Shown: piece after piece, positions 1 through 5,770 of the stretch
Layout of the letters: every line of letters starts with the position of its first letter
How positions within the stretch are numbered: the first letter of the stretch is position 1
Source of the DNA: JBEKCP01 sp050014815
GTDB taxonomy: Bacteria; Planctomycetota; Planctomycetia; Pirellulales; Thermoguttaceae
Length of the DNA stretch: 10,072 nucleotides
NCBI GenBank assembly: GCA_050014815.1
Contig: JBEKCP010000154.1
Coordinates: forward strand, 1 to 10,072
Reading direction: 5' to 3'
The notes under the pieces: generated by a model
Seen by the model: only the letters and a program-made list of their open reading frames with translations
Told to the model about the DNA's origin: nothing
Databases searched by the model: none
Translations under genes and position numbers: made by a program

Positions 1-265
1 CGTCCGGGTCGGAGACGCGGCAGGTGGGCTCCCACGCCGAGACGGGTGGGGCGAGGCGGCCGTCAAGCCAGACGTCCGCTTGCCACGGCCCCGAGAGCAG
101 CGCCTGAGAGCCCCAAACGAGTTCCAGCCGAACGGCCGCATCGGCATAGGAGACGCTCAGGCGGTCGGCGGCGTGGGCCCGGCCGCCGTGGAGGACCGCC
201 CGGGCGACTCGGTGGCGATGGGGAAGGCACTTGTCCTGGCGGGACTTGGCGGGAATGATGCTCAT
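1..265 (-). CDS. Partial conserved hypothetical protein (N-terminal 88 residues; C-terminus beyond the window)
   Basis: An open frame begins at the ATG whose complement is 263-265 and reads leftward to the window edge without a stop (88 codons plus one base). The protein starts MSIIPAKSRQDK, followed by a basic stretch. It then has a pattern of alternating hydrophobic residues typical of beta strands (around residues 37-75), including the phrases SYADAAVRLELVWGSQ and LLSGPWQADVWLDG. The codon pattern is G/C-rich at third positions, as in the neighbouring genes, which supports real coding. I do not recognise the family with confidence. The beta-rich start vaguely recalls uncharacterised planctomycete proteins that sometimes carry heparinase-like labels, but nothing catalytic is in view. 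It is divergently arranged with the YdjY-domain gene, sharing the 112-bp gap 266-377. Confidence 0.6.
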   Translation of the reverse strand, partial: MSIIPAKSRQDKCLPHRHRVARAVLHGGRAHAADRLSVSYADAAVRLELVWGSQALLSGPWQADVWLDGRLAPPVSAWEPTCRVSDPD

Positions 266-316
266 GTGCGACAGGGAGGGTTGTACAAACGTGCGAAAAA
301 TCGTTATGCTGGGTGG

Positions 317-340
317 GAAAAGGTGACAGGCGCCTTCTCC
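317..340. repeat. Small stem-loop / possible REP-like remnant in a divergent gap
   Basis: GGAAAAGG at 317-324 can pair with CCTTCTCC at 333-340 (one mismatch) around a 9-base loop, and AGGCGCCT at 328-335 is itself palindromic. It lies in the untranslated leader of the YdjY-domain gene. The form (AAAAGG-TGACAGG-CGCCTT) recalls short dispersed palindromes I believe are frequent in planctomycete genomes. That resemblance is from memory and cannot be tested with one copy. Confidence 0.25.
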
Positions 341-377
341 TTGATGGTCTCCCCATTCTATCGAAAGGTCAACGATC

Positions 378-1202
378 ATGAAACGATCCAGCCTCGCGGG
401 AAGAGCCGTTTGGGCCGCCGCAATCCTGGCGGCGGTGGTGATATGGTGCGGTTGCCCGGCCTGGACCTCGGGGCCGTCCGACAGAAAGGCGGCTGAAAAG
501 GCCCAACAGACGGATAAGAAGGCCGAAAAGACGGCCGAGAAAACGGCGGAACTCGAAGAAAAACCGCAGGCCCCCAAGGAGCTCGACCTCGTGCCGCCGC
601 TGGTCGACGACCCGAAGACCCTCGTCAAGCTCGATCCCAAGCTGCCCGTCTGGCTCGACAAGGACCAGAAGCAGGTGGTCTTCCTGGCGGCGTCCTGCCG
701 CGCCGACTGGCCGCTGGAGTTTTTCGCCACGTTGCGGGACAGGGCCTATGAATCGGTGGTGGTGACCGACGTCCGGCCGAGCATCGTCCACACCGCCCTG
801 TTAGCCCTGGGGGCCAAGACGGGCAAGCCGGCCCAGTTCGATCCGGTTTACACCCCGCCCACCGGCACGCCAATCGACGTTGAAGTCCGGTGGAAGGACA
901 AGGAGGGCAAGGTCGAGAAGGCCCCGGCCCAGCAGTGGATCCGCAATGTCCACAGCAAGAAGCCGATGGCGGTAAGTTGGGTCTTCGTCGGCAGCGGCTT
1001 CCAGAAGGATTCGGAGGGCCGCAATCGCTACCTGGCCGACGGCGGCGATTTCATCTCGGTGCTGAACCTGCCGACCGCGATGCTCGACGTTCCGGAGGAG
1101 AGCGTCCGGGCGATGGAAGGCCGGACCTACGAAGGGTTCGTCGAGAACATGCCCCCGTCCGGAACGCCGGTCACGGTGGTGCTGAAGCCGAAACTCCCGT
1201 AA
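378..1202 (+). CDS. YdjY-domain secreted protein, probable lipoprotein
   Basis: The 274-residue product has a basic N-terminus (MKRSS, R9), a hydrophobic stretch (residues 10-23) and the sequence WCGC with Cys26 as a possible lipidation site. The lipobox is atypical, so cleavage by signal peptidase I is also possible. A short charged, Lys/Glu/Ala-rich linker (about 34-60) probably forms a flexible or coiled spacer. Residues about 70-272 match my memory of the YdjY domain found in many planctomycete exported proteins, with phrases such as DKDQKQVVFLAASC, HTALLALGAKTG, WVFVGSGF, ADGGDFISVLNLPTAMLD and ENMPPSGTPVTVVLKP. The molecular function of this domain is not established. The ATG at 378 is preceded by GAAAGG at 363-368, a usable ribosome site nine bases upstream. 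The gene stands alone, divergent from the gene at 1-265 and convergent with the response regulator. Confidence 0.85.
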   Translation: MKRSSLAGRAVWAAAILAAVVIWCGCPAWTSGPSDRKAAEKAQQTDKKAEKTAEKTAELEEKPQAPKELDLVPPLVDDPKTLVKLDPKLPVWLDKDQKQVVFLAASCRADWPLEFFATLRDRAYESVVVTDVRPSIVHTALLALGAKTGKPAQFDPVYTPPTGTPIDVEVRWKDKEGKVEKAPAQQWIRNVHSKKPMAVSWVFVGSGFQKDSEGRNRYLADGGDFISVLNLPTAMLDVPEESVRAMEGRTYEGFVENMPPSGTPVTVVLKPKLP

Positions 1203-1204
1203 CC

Positions 1205-1295
1205 CGTTTAGCGGGCGGGCTTGCCCGCCGTGTCGCACCATGGCTTCTTCCACGGCGGGCAGGGCACCGTGCGGAGCATGGTCGCCCGCTAAACG
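1205..1295. repeat. 91-bp palindromic element with three-way-junction fold between convergent genes; possible bidirectional terminator or REP/MITE-like element
   Basis: An outer 13-bp perfect inverted repeat joins 1205-1217 to 1283-1295. Inside it, 1220-1232 pairs with 1251-1263 (13 pairs, one G-T), leaving an 18-base loop. 1266-1272 pairs with 1276-1282 (7 pairs, one G-T) around the loop GGA. Only 1218-1219 and 1264-1265 are left unpaired at the junction. The element starts two bases after the stop of the YdjY-domain gene and ends immediately before the stop codon of the minus-strand response regulator, so it fills the gap. There is no T-run, so a standard intrinsic terminator is not shown, though such stems would stall polymerase or protect 3' ends in both directions. 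The shape and GGCGGGC/GCCCGCC content resemble REP or MITE-type elements. Confidence 0.7.
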
Positions 1296-1697
1296 CTACC
1301 GCAGCAGGCGATGGACGCTCTCCATGAGCCGGTCCATGGCGAAGGGCTTGCGGATGTAGTCGTCCACGCCCAGCATCTCGGCATACGCCTTGTGCCGGCT
1401 CCCCTCGTTGGCCGTGATCATGATGACGCGGATCGGCACGGGCCGCGTCCGCCGCAACTTCTCCAGCACCAGGAAGCCGCTCCGCTTGGGCATCATCATG
1501 TCGAGGATCACCAGGTCGGGATTCTCCCGCTCGGCCAAGGCCAGCCCCTGGTTGCCGTCCCGCGCGACCACGGTCTCGTAACCGCCGGCCTCCAGGGCCA
1601 ATCGCATCGACTCGACGATCTCGCGGTCGTCGTCCACCAGGAGGATCCGCTTCCGGGCAGTCTTTGTTTCTTGCTGGTCCATTGCGTTCTCGTCCAT
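1296..1697 (-). CDS. Stand-alone response regulator receiver protein (CheY-like)
   Basis: The 133-residue product is a single receiver domain with no output domain. The expected residues are all visible: the acidic pair D22/D23 in LLVDDD, the phospho-acceptor D66 in LVILDMMMPKRSG, the switch threonine T95 in VIMITAN, and the conserved lysine K117 in YIRKPF. It should accept a phosphoryl group from a histidine kinase and act by protein-protein contact or phosphorelay. No kinase or target is in the window, so its pathway is unknown. The start is set at the ATG whose complement is 1695-1697 because a strong GGGGAGG ribosome site lies four bases upstream; a TTG in frame at 1718 would swallow that site. 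The gene begins 27 bp after the end of aat on the same strand and is probably cotranscribed with it. Confidence 0.93.
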   Translation of the reverse strand: MDENAMDQQETKTARKRILLVDDDREIVESMRLALEAGGYETVVARDGNQGLALAERENPDLVILDMMMPKRSGFLVLEKLRRTRPVPIRVIMITANEGSRHKAYAEMLGVDDYIRKPFAMDRLMESVHRLLR

Positions 1698-1701
1698 TGA
1701 G

Positions 1702-1708
1702 CCTCCCC
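1702..1708 (-). promoter_or_regulatory. Ribosome binding site deciding the response-regulator start
   Basis: The minus strand reads GGGGAGG here, four bases before the ATG at 1697. This favours that ATG over the in-frame TTG at 1718. Confidence 0.7.
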
Positions 1709-1724
1709 TTTTCCCCAAAGTAAC

Positions 1725-2426
1725 TCAAGCGGTCTCGGATTGCAAGGGCTGCGGCGGGCAGCCGGAGAACGAAATGGGCCGCTCCAGGGCCTCGGCCAGC
1801 CGCCCGAGATACTCCCACCGCGAAATCTCGATCGCACCGAACTGCGCCGTATGGGGGGTTAGCTGCTGGATGTCCAGCAGCCGATAACCGCGGCCGCGCA
1901 GGTGCTCGACCAGATGGACCAATGCCACCTTCGAGGCGTCGCGGATACGATGGAACATCGACTCGGCGGCAAACAGCCCGCCCAAGGCTACGCCATAGAG
2001 CCCGCCGGCCAGCAGGTCCTCCTGCCAGACCTCGACGGTGTGGGCATACCCTAACTCATGCAGTCGCTGATAGGCCCGAATCATCGCCGGGATCAGCCAC
2101 GTCTGCCCCGTGCGCCGCTCTGACATGGCACACCCCCGGATAACGCCCGAAAAATCTCGATCGCGGGTGACGGTAAATCGGCCGCTACGGCACGTTCGGG
2201 CCAGTCGCCGCGGGACGTGGAAAGCGTCCAACTCGATCACCGCACGGGGATCTGGCGAGCACCAGGGCACCGGCACGCCAGACGCACCCGTCGGCCATGG
2301 AAAGATTCCATGCCGGTAGGCGTCCAAGAGCCACTCGGGAAGGAGCCGCCCGCCGAACCCGACAATCCCCCCGGCATCGGCCTCTTCGGCCGGCGGAAAG
2401 AATCGGGATGGCGGAAGAACCGGCAT
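1725..2426 (-). CDS. aat: Leucyl/phenylalanyl-tRNA--protein transferase
   Basis: Aat transfers Leu or Phe from aminoacyl-tRNA to proteins with N-terminal Arg or Lys, marking them for ClpS/ClpAP degradation under the bacterial N-end rule; it is cytoplasmic. The 233-residue length is normal for the family. Family motifs appear in order: an N-terminal RFFPPAEEA start, GGRLLPEWLLDAYRHGIFPW (about residues 25-44), WCSPDPRAVI (55-64), RTGQTWLIPAMIRAYQRLHE (105-124), the GNAT-like core GGLYGVALGGLFAAESMF (141-158), and LLDIQQLTPHTAQFGAIEI (183-201). The last motif is slightly diverged from the more usual TPHLASLG form. No clear ribosome site precedes the ATG at 2426, but the N-terminus fits the family. 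The receiver-domain gene follows after 27 bp. Confidence 0.95.
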   Translation of the reverse strand: MPVLPPSRFFPPAEEADAGGIVGFGGRLLPEWLLDAYRHGIFPWPTGASGVPVPWCSPDPRAVIELDAFHVPRRLARTCRSGRFTVTRDRDFSGVIRGCAMSERRTGQTWLIPAMIRAYQRLHELGYAHTVEVWQEDLLAGGLYGVALGGLFAAESMFHRIRDASKVALVHLVEHLRGRGYRLLDIQQLTPHTAQFGAIEISRWEYLGRLAEALERPISFSGCPPQPLQSETA

Positions 2427-2512
2427 GACGGATGATGGATCGTTGGTGGCGAATCGTGGATGGTGATCGAAAGCCCCTAACCACGCGGTGCCCGTGTCCG
2501 GGGGGACAGCCC

Positions 2513-2543
2513 ATTATAACGTTGCAACCCATGCCCCTAGCAA
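2513..2543 (-). promoter_or_regulatory. Candidate promoter for aat
   Basis: The minus strand has a perfect TATAAT (complement of 2513-2518). A weak -35 match TTGCTA (complement of 2538-2543) lies 19 bases upstream. The predicted leader is about 80 bases and includes a small TGTCC-CCCC-GGACA hairpin (2495-2508). The plus strand of the same bases reads TATAAC (2515-2520), so the box could serve both directions. Confidence 0.4.
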
Positions 2544-2548
2544 CGGCA

Positions 2549-2577
2549 TTGTTCCCCCGAAGGGCGGGATGTATGAT
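2549..2577 (+). promoter_or_regulatory. Candidate promoter for the PepSY-like/PIN/recO run
   Basis: TTGTTC (2549-2554, three of six consensus bases) and TATGAT (2572-2577, five of six) are separated by 17 bases. They would give a leader of roughly 35 bases before the ATG at 2618. A second candidate -10 (TATAAC) lies at 2515-2520. Confidence 0.33.
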
Positions 2578-2606
2578 TGTAATATCGAGTGCCGGGCTTT
2601 TTGGGG

Positions 2607-2611
2607 GGAGG
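2607..2611 (+). promoter_or_regulatory. Ribosome binding site fixing the start of the PepSY-like gene
   Basis: GGAGG inside a G-rich run lies six bases before the ATG at 2618. The frame is open further upstream to 2432, but the upstream part lacks family-like sequence and any ribosome site. Confidence 0.7.
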
Positions 2612-2617
2612 AAGGCA

Positions 2618-2920
2618 ATGATCAATGTCAAACAGGCCGTCGCGAATGCCGCCAAGTTCTTACGCGAGACGTTTGAAGAAAACGAGGTGCGTGATGTCCG
2701 ATTGGAGGAGGTGGAACTGTCGGCGGACGACAAGTATTGGAACATCACGTTGAGCTTTGTGAAACGCGGATATGTTCGCGTCCCATCGTTGCCGGAGAGA
2801 GAGGCGGCGCGGCATGGAGTACCGTGGGACCTCCCCGACGACCCCAGGGAATACAAGCAGTTCCAGGTCGACGTTATGGACGGCAAGGTGCGGTCCATGA
2901 AGATCCGGCAGTTGTCATGA
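2618..2920 (+). CDS. Small PepSY-like hypothetical protein, partner of a PIN-domain gene
   Basis: The product is 100 residues, acidic at the N-terminal half, and has no signal peptide or membrane segment, so it is probably cytoplasmic. It begins with an amphipathic helix (MINVKQAVANAAKFLRETF). This is followed by RDVRLEEVELSADDKYWNITLSF, which looks like two strands, and after a variable loop by YKQFQVDVMDGKVRSMKIR. The helix-strand-strand plan with a final 'VD...GKV' strand resembles a single PepSY-type module, but this is a fold-level guess. I recall similar short uncharacterised proteins next to PIN-domain genes. Its stop overlaps the next start (ATGA at 2917-2920), so the pair should be translationally coupled. 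It could be an antitoxin-like or regulatory partner; no DNA-binding motif is visible. Function unknown. Confidence 0.8.
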   Translation: MINVKQAVANAAKFLRETFEENEVRDVRLEEVELSADDKYWNITLSFVKRGYVRVPSLPEREAARHGVPWDLPDDPREYKQFQVDVMDGKVRSMKIRQLS

Positions 2921-3435
2921 CGCGCGACTCGACCGAGCCCCTCGTCAGCCGATACGCCTCTCGAGGGGTGCTCGTGGATACGAACGTCCTGTTGCTGTAC
3001 TTTGTCGGACGGTTCCGCCGGGAACGCATCAGGTCTTTCAAGCGCACCAGTCAGTTCACAGAGAGAGATTTCGACCGACTCGCGCGGCTGCTTTCCCCTT
3101 TCGCCCGCATCGTGACTACGCCAAACGTATTGTCGGAAGTTAGCAACCTTTCAGGGCAACTGGGCGATCCTGAGAAGACTCGCTATTTCAGGCAATTCGC
3201 TCGGGAGATCGCAGTTCTCGACGAGCGTTACGTCGAAAGCACGGCGGCATCGCAAGACGACTGCTTCTCAAGACTGGGCTTAACAGACTCGGCGATCTTG
3301 AGGCTTGCCAAGGATAGGTTCCTGGTTCTCACCGCCGACGCGGGCCTTTACGATGCGGCCGCACGGGCGCGAATTGACGCGATCAATTTCGCTCATTTCT
3401 TGGAGTCGGCGGCAGAAGTTGACCGCCGCCGCTAA
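2917..3435 (+). CDS. PIN-domain protein (putative ribonuclease)
   Basis: This 172-residue protein carries the PIN nuclease signature: D21 in VLVDTNVLLLYFVG, E74 in TTPNVLSEVSNL, D124 in LGLTDSAIL and D141 (with D146) in LVLTADAGLYDAA. These acidic residues bind the Mg/Mn ions used to cut RNA in active PIN proteins. An insert rich in basic residues (FRRERIRSFKRTSQF, 33-47) follows the first motif and may contact RNA. It is longer than a typical VapC toxin (about 130 residues) and its partner is not a recognised VapB, so I do not call it vapC. The ATG at 2917 overlaps the stop of the PepSY-like gene. The frame extends upstream to 2737, but that part overlaps the neighbour's coding sequence. recO begins seven bases after its end. 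Confidence 0.85.
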   Translation: MTRDSTEPLVSRYASRGVLVDTNVLLLYFVGRFRRERIRSFKRTSQFTERDFDRLARLLSPFARIVTTPNVLSEVSNLSGQLGDPEKTRYFRQFAREIAVLDERYVESTAASQDDCFSRLGLTDSAILRLAKDRFLVLTADAGLYDAAARARIDAINFAHFLESAAEVDRRR

Positions 3436-3441
3436 TAGCCC

Positions 3442-4197
3442 ATGTCCTCCGAAAAAGCCACGGCCATCGTCCTGCGGACCATCGATTTCAGCGAGACGAG
3501 CCTGATTGTAACGCTGTTCACGCGGGAGTTCGGCAAGATAGGGGCTCTGGCGAAAGGGGCCCGGCGGCTCAAAAACCCCTTCGAGTCTGCTCTTGACGTA
3601 TTGACCCTCTGTCGAATAGTCTTCCTCCACAAATCGTCCGAGGCACTCGACTTGGTGACAGAGGCTAAACTGCTGCGGCGGTTCCGGCCGGCGGGGCGCA
3701 GCCTGGCAGGGCTGTACGCGGCGTACTACGTCGCCGAGTTGCTCGGCGAGTTGACCGACGAGAACGATCCTCATCCTGAACTATTCGACTTGGCCGACGA
3801 GACGCTGGAAGCCCTGGCCGCCGGAGACGCCATGCTGCGGCGGCTGGTCCGGTTCGAGCTCGGCGCACTGCGGGTGGTGGGACACATGCCCTCGCTGGAC
3901 CGCTGCGCCGAATGCGGCGCGGCGGTGGTTCCAGCGGGACGTGTGCCGTTCGGGGCCGTCCACGGCGGCGTGCTGTGTACCGCCTGCCGTGCCGGAAAAC
4001 CCCAGGTCGCCTCGGTCAACGCCGGCGTGCTGCGGACGATGGCCCAACTGGCCGACCCCCACGGGCAGGCCTGGCGGCGAATCGAAATCGGCAGGGACCT
4101 GCAGGGCCAACTTCGCGGCGTCTTGAATAATTACCTCGCGAACCTATTGGGACACAAACCGCGGATGCACGAGTACCTCCGCGAGTTCTGGAGCTAA
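3442..4197 (+). CDS. recO: DNA repair protein RecO
   Basis: RecO works with RecR (and RecF) to displace SSB and load RecA on single-stranded gaps. The 251-residue product has the N-terminal OB-fold pattern, with ATAIVLRTIDFSETSLIVTLFT (residues 6-27) and GKIGALAKGARRLKNPF (31-47). A helical middle follows (LYAAYYVAELLGELTDENDPHPELFDL, 91-117). A four-cysteine zinc module is present: C155 and C158 (RCAECG) with C179 and C182 (LCTAC). It ends with the expected C-terminal helix (LNNYLANLLGHKPRMHEYL). Length is normal. No strong ribosome site precedes the ATG at 3442, which lies seven bases after the PIN gene stop, so it may depend on coupling to upstream translation. The BamD-like gene starts 12 bases after its stop. 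Confidence 0.95.
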   Translation: MSSEKATAIVLRTIDFSETSLIVTLFTREFGKIGALAKGARRLKNPFESALDVLTLCRIVFLHKSSEALDLVTEAKLLRRFRPAGRSLAGLYAAYYVAELLGELTDENDPHPELFDLADETLEALAAGDAMLRRLVRFELGALRVVGHMPSLDRCAECGAAVVPAGRVPFGAVHGGVLCTACRAGKPQVASVNAGVLRTMAQLADPHGQAWRRIEIGRDLQGQLRGVLNNYLANLLGHKPRMHEYLREFWS

Positions 4198-4209
4198 GTC
4201 ACGACAAGG

Positions 4210-5718
4210 ATGTCGCCAGTGCCGCCAGCCATGCTTTCCAAGTGGATCGGCAGGACGGGCCTTGCCCACCTTGCGATACTCGCCCTGCCGGCGTGCCTCC
4301 TGGTCCTCGCCACCGGCTGCGCGGTGGCGCCGGCGCCGGCCTCGACCGCCGTGGGCGCCACTGCCGCGCCGGCCGCGGCGCCGGCCACTCCGGCGGCGCA
4401 AGCGGCATCAACCAACGGCAGCTTGTTTGGCCCGGCCTTGCCGCCCGCCGCTTATTCCCCGCCACCCGCCACCGGTTATCCGCCGCCGGGCGCCAACTGC
4501 CCGCCTCCCACGGTCGCCGGCTATCCGCCGCCGGGCCCGGCGGGCGTAGTGCCCATCGGGGCCGCCGACACCGCGCCCGTGGGGCGCGACGTGGTGCCGG
4601 TCTCGCTGACGACTCCGGCGCCGGGCGACCCGGGCGCGCCGGGAGGCCCGACGGCCGGCGGCATCCCGGAGCCCATCGTCGCCAGCCCTGCCGCCGCGGC
4701 CAAGCCGAAGTCGGACGACGACGACGGATGGGACATCTCCAACCTGGCGCCCGACAAGATCTGGAAGAACATGAGGGCGGCGGCCGGCTACGGCCCGGAC
4801 GAGAAGATCGCCAGAGCGGCATTCCAGGAAGGCCTGGCCTTGATGCGCCAGAAGAAGTTCGACGAGGCGGCCGCCAAGTTCGACGTCGCCTCGGACCGAT
4901 GGCCCGATTCCACGCTCGAAGAGGACTCCCTGTTCCTTCTGGGCGAGTGTTATTTCTTCGCGGACCGCTACTCGAAGGCCTACGACGCCTACGCAAACCT
5001 GCTGAAGAAGCGAGACAACACGCGGCACCTGGATACGGTCATGTTGCGTCAATTCCTCATTGGCCGCTATTGGGACCAGATGGACGTGCACGCCCACCAC
5101 TGGCCCATCACGCCCAATTTCACTGACAAGACCCTGCCGCTGTTCGACACGGGGGGCAACGCCGTGGGGTCCTACGAGCAGGTGCGGCTGCACGATCCGA
5201 CGGGCCCGCTGGCCGACAGCGCCGTCAAGGCGACCGCCGACTACGAGTTCCGCAACGGCCACTGGGAAGAAGCAGCCGGCAAGTACGACGATCTTCGCCA
5301 ACACTTCCCCAAGAGCCGGTTCCAGAAAGACGCCCACATCCTGGGCCTCCAGAGCGTCATGCGGATCTACCAGGGGCCCTGCTACTACAAGGGCCCATTG
5401 GATCGCGCGAAGGACATCGCCGATCAGACGCTCACGCAGTTTCGCGGCAAGCTGGGCGACGAGGAGCGTTACGTGACCGACACCCGTGCCCACATCATCG
5501 AGATGCAAGCCGATCGGGAATGGGCGATGGCCCGGTATTATGACAAGAAGAAGCACTACGGGGCGGCGAGGCGCTACTACAAGACCCTGATCGACAATTA
5601 CCCCCGCACCCCGCGGGCCGAGCAGGCGCAGAAACGGTTGCAGGAGATCCGCGGCGAGCCGGATACCCCGCCGGACCATTTCGCCTGGCTGACCGGAATG
5701 TTCGAGCGGCAAAGGTAG
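4210..5718 (+). CDS. BamD-like outer-membrane lipoprotein with TPR repeats
   Basis: The 502-residue product has a signal peptide (K11, R15, hydrophobic 18-36) ending LATGC, with Cys37 as the likely lipidated residue. Residues about 38-165 form a low-complexity Ala/Pro/Gly linker with repeated YPPPG phrases. From about 198 onward it is helical and TPR-like. The first unit contains AAFQEGLALMRQKKFDEAAAKFD and LFLLGECYFFADRYSKAYDAY; a middle unit has YEFRNGHWEEAAGKYDDL and HFPKSRFQKDAHI. The last (about 438-478) has AMARYYDKKKHYGAARRYY and LIDNYPRTPRAEQAQKRL. The architecture matches BamD/YfiO-type lipoproteins that help insert beta-barrel proteins, but it is about twice the length of E. coli BamD, so I give no symbol. 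An in-frame ATG at 4231 would give a tidier signal peptide. The adjacent LptE-like gene fits an outer-membrane theme. Confidence 0.85.
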   Translation: MSPVPPAMLSKWIGRTGLAHLAILALPACLLVLATGCAVAPAPASTAVGATAAPAAAPATPAAQAASTNGSLFGPALPPAAYSPPPATGYPPPGANCPPPTVAGYPPPGPAGVVPIGAADTAPVGRDVVPVSLTTPAPGDPGAPGGPTAGGIPEPIVASPAAAAKPKSDDDDGWDISNLAPDKIWKNMRAAAGYGPDEKIARAAFQEGLALMRQKKFDEAAAKFDVASDRWPDSTLEEDSLFLLGECYFFADRYSKAYDAYANLLKKRDNTRHLDTVMLRQFLIGRYWDQMDVHAHHWPITPNFTDKTLPLFDTGGNAVGSYEQVRLHDPTGPLADSAVKATADYEFRNGHWEEAAGKYDDLRQHFPKSRFQKDAHILGLQSVMRIYQGPCYYKGPLDRAKDIADQTLTQFRGKLGDEERYVTDTRAHIIEMQADREWAMARYYDKKKHYGAARRYYKTLIDNYPRTPRAEQAQKRLQEIRGEPDTPPDHFAWLTGMFERQR

Positions 5719-5732
5719 CGGGCGAGCTCAGG

Positions 5733-5770
5733 ATTGCAAATTGAGAATTGCAAATTGCAAATTGCAAATT
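5733..5770. repeat. Heptanucleotide array, left arm (TTGCAAA units)
   Basis: Tandem 7-bp units of the form TTGCAAA, the first one diverged. The stretch 5746-5770 is a perfect 25-base reverse complement of 5874-5898 in the right arm. The array starts 14 bases after the BamD-like stop codon. Confidence 0.9.

Noticed and set aside
281..310. Promoter TTGTAC-18-TATGCT for the YdjY gene
   Set aside because: Only three of six and four of six consensus matches; not strong enough to list.
63..496. Overlapping frames on both strands near the left edge (63-356 minus, 80-496 plus)
   Set aside because: Low-complexity Arg/Pro/Gly translations. The 265-to-1 minus frame and the 378 plus gene explain the region better.
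2495..2508. TGTCC-GGGG-GGACA hairpin as a terminator or riboswitch
   Set aside because: The stem is only five pairs, without a T-run or further structure.
2618..3435. Calling the pair vapBC
   Set aside because: The PIN protein is too long and diverged, and the first protein lacks a VapB-type DNA-binding region, so the name would overstate the evidence.
4408..5712. 434-codon open frame on the minus strand opposite the BamD-like gene
   Set aside because: The plus strand has a signal peptide and TPR motifs. The minus frame is a high-GC shadow with no recognisable motif.
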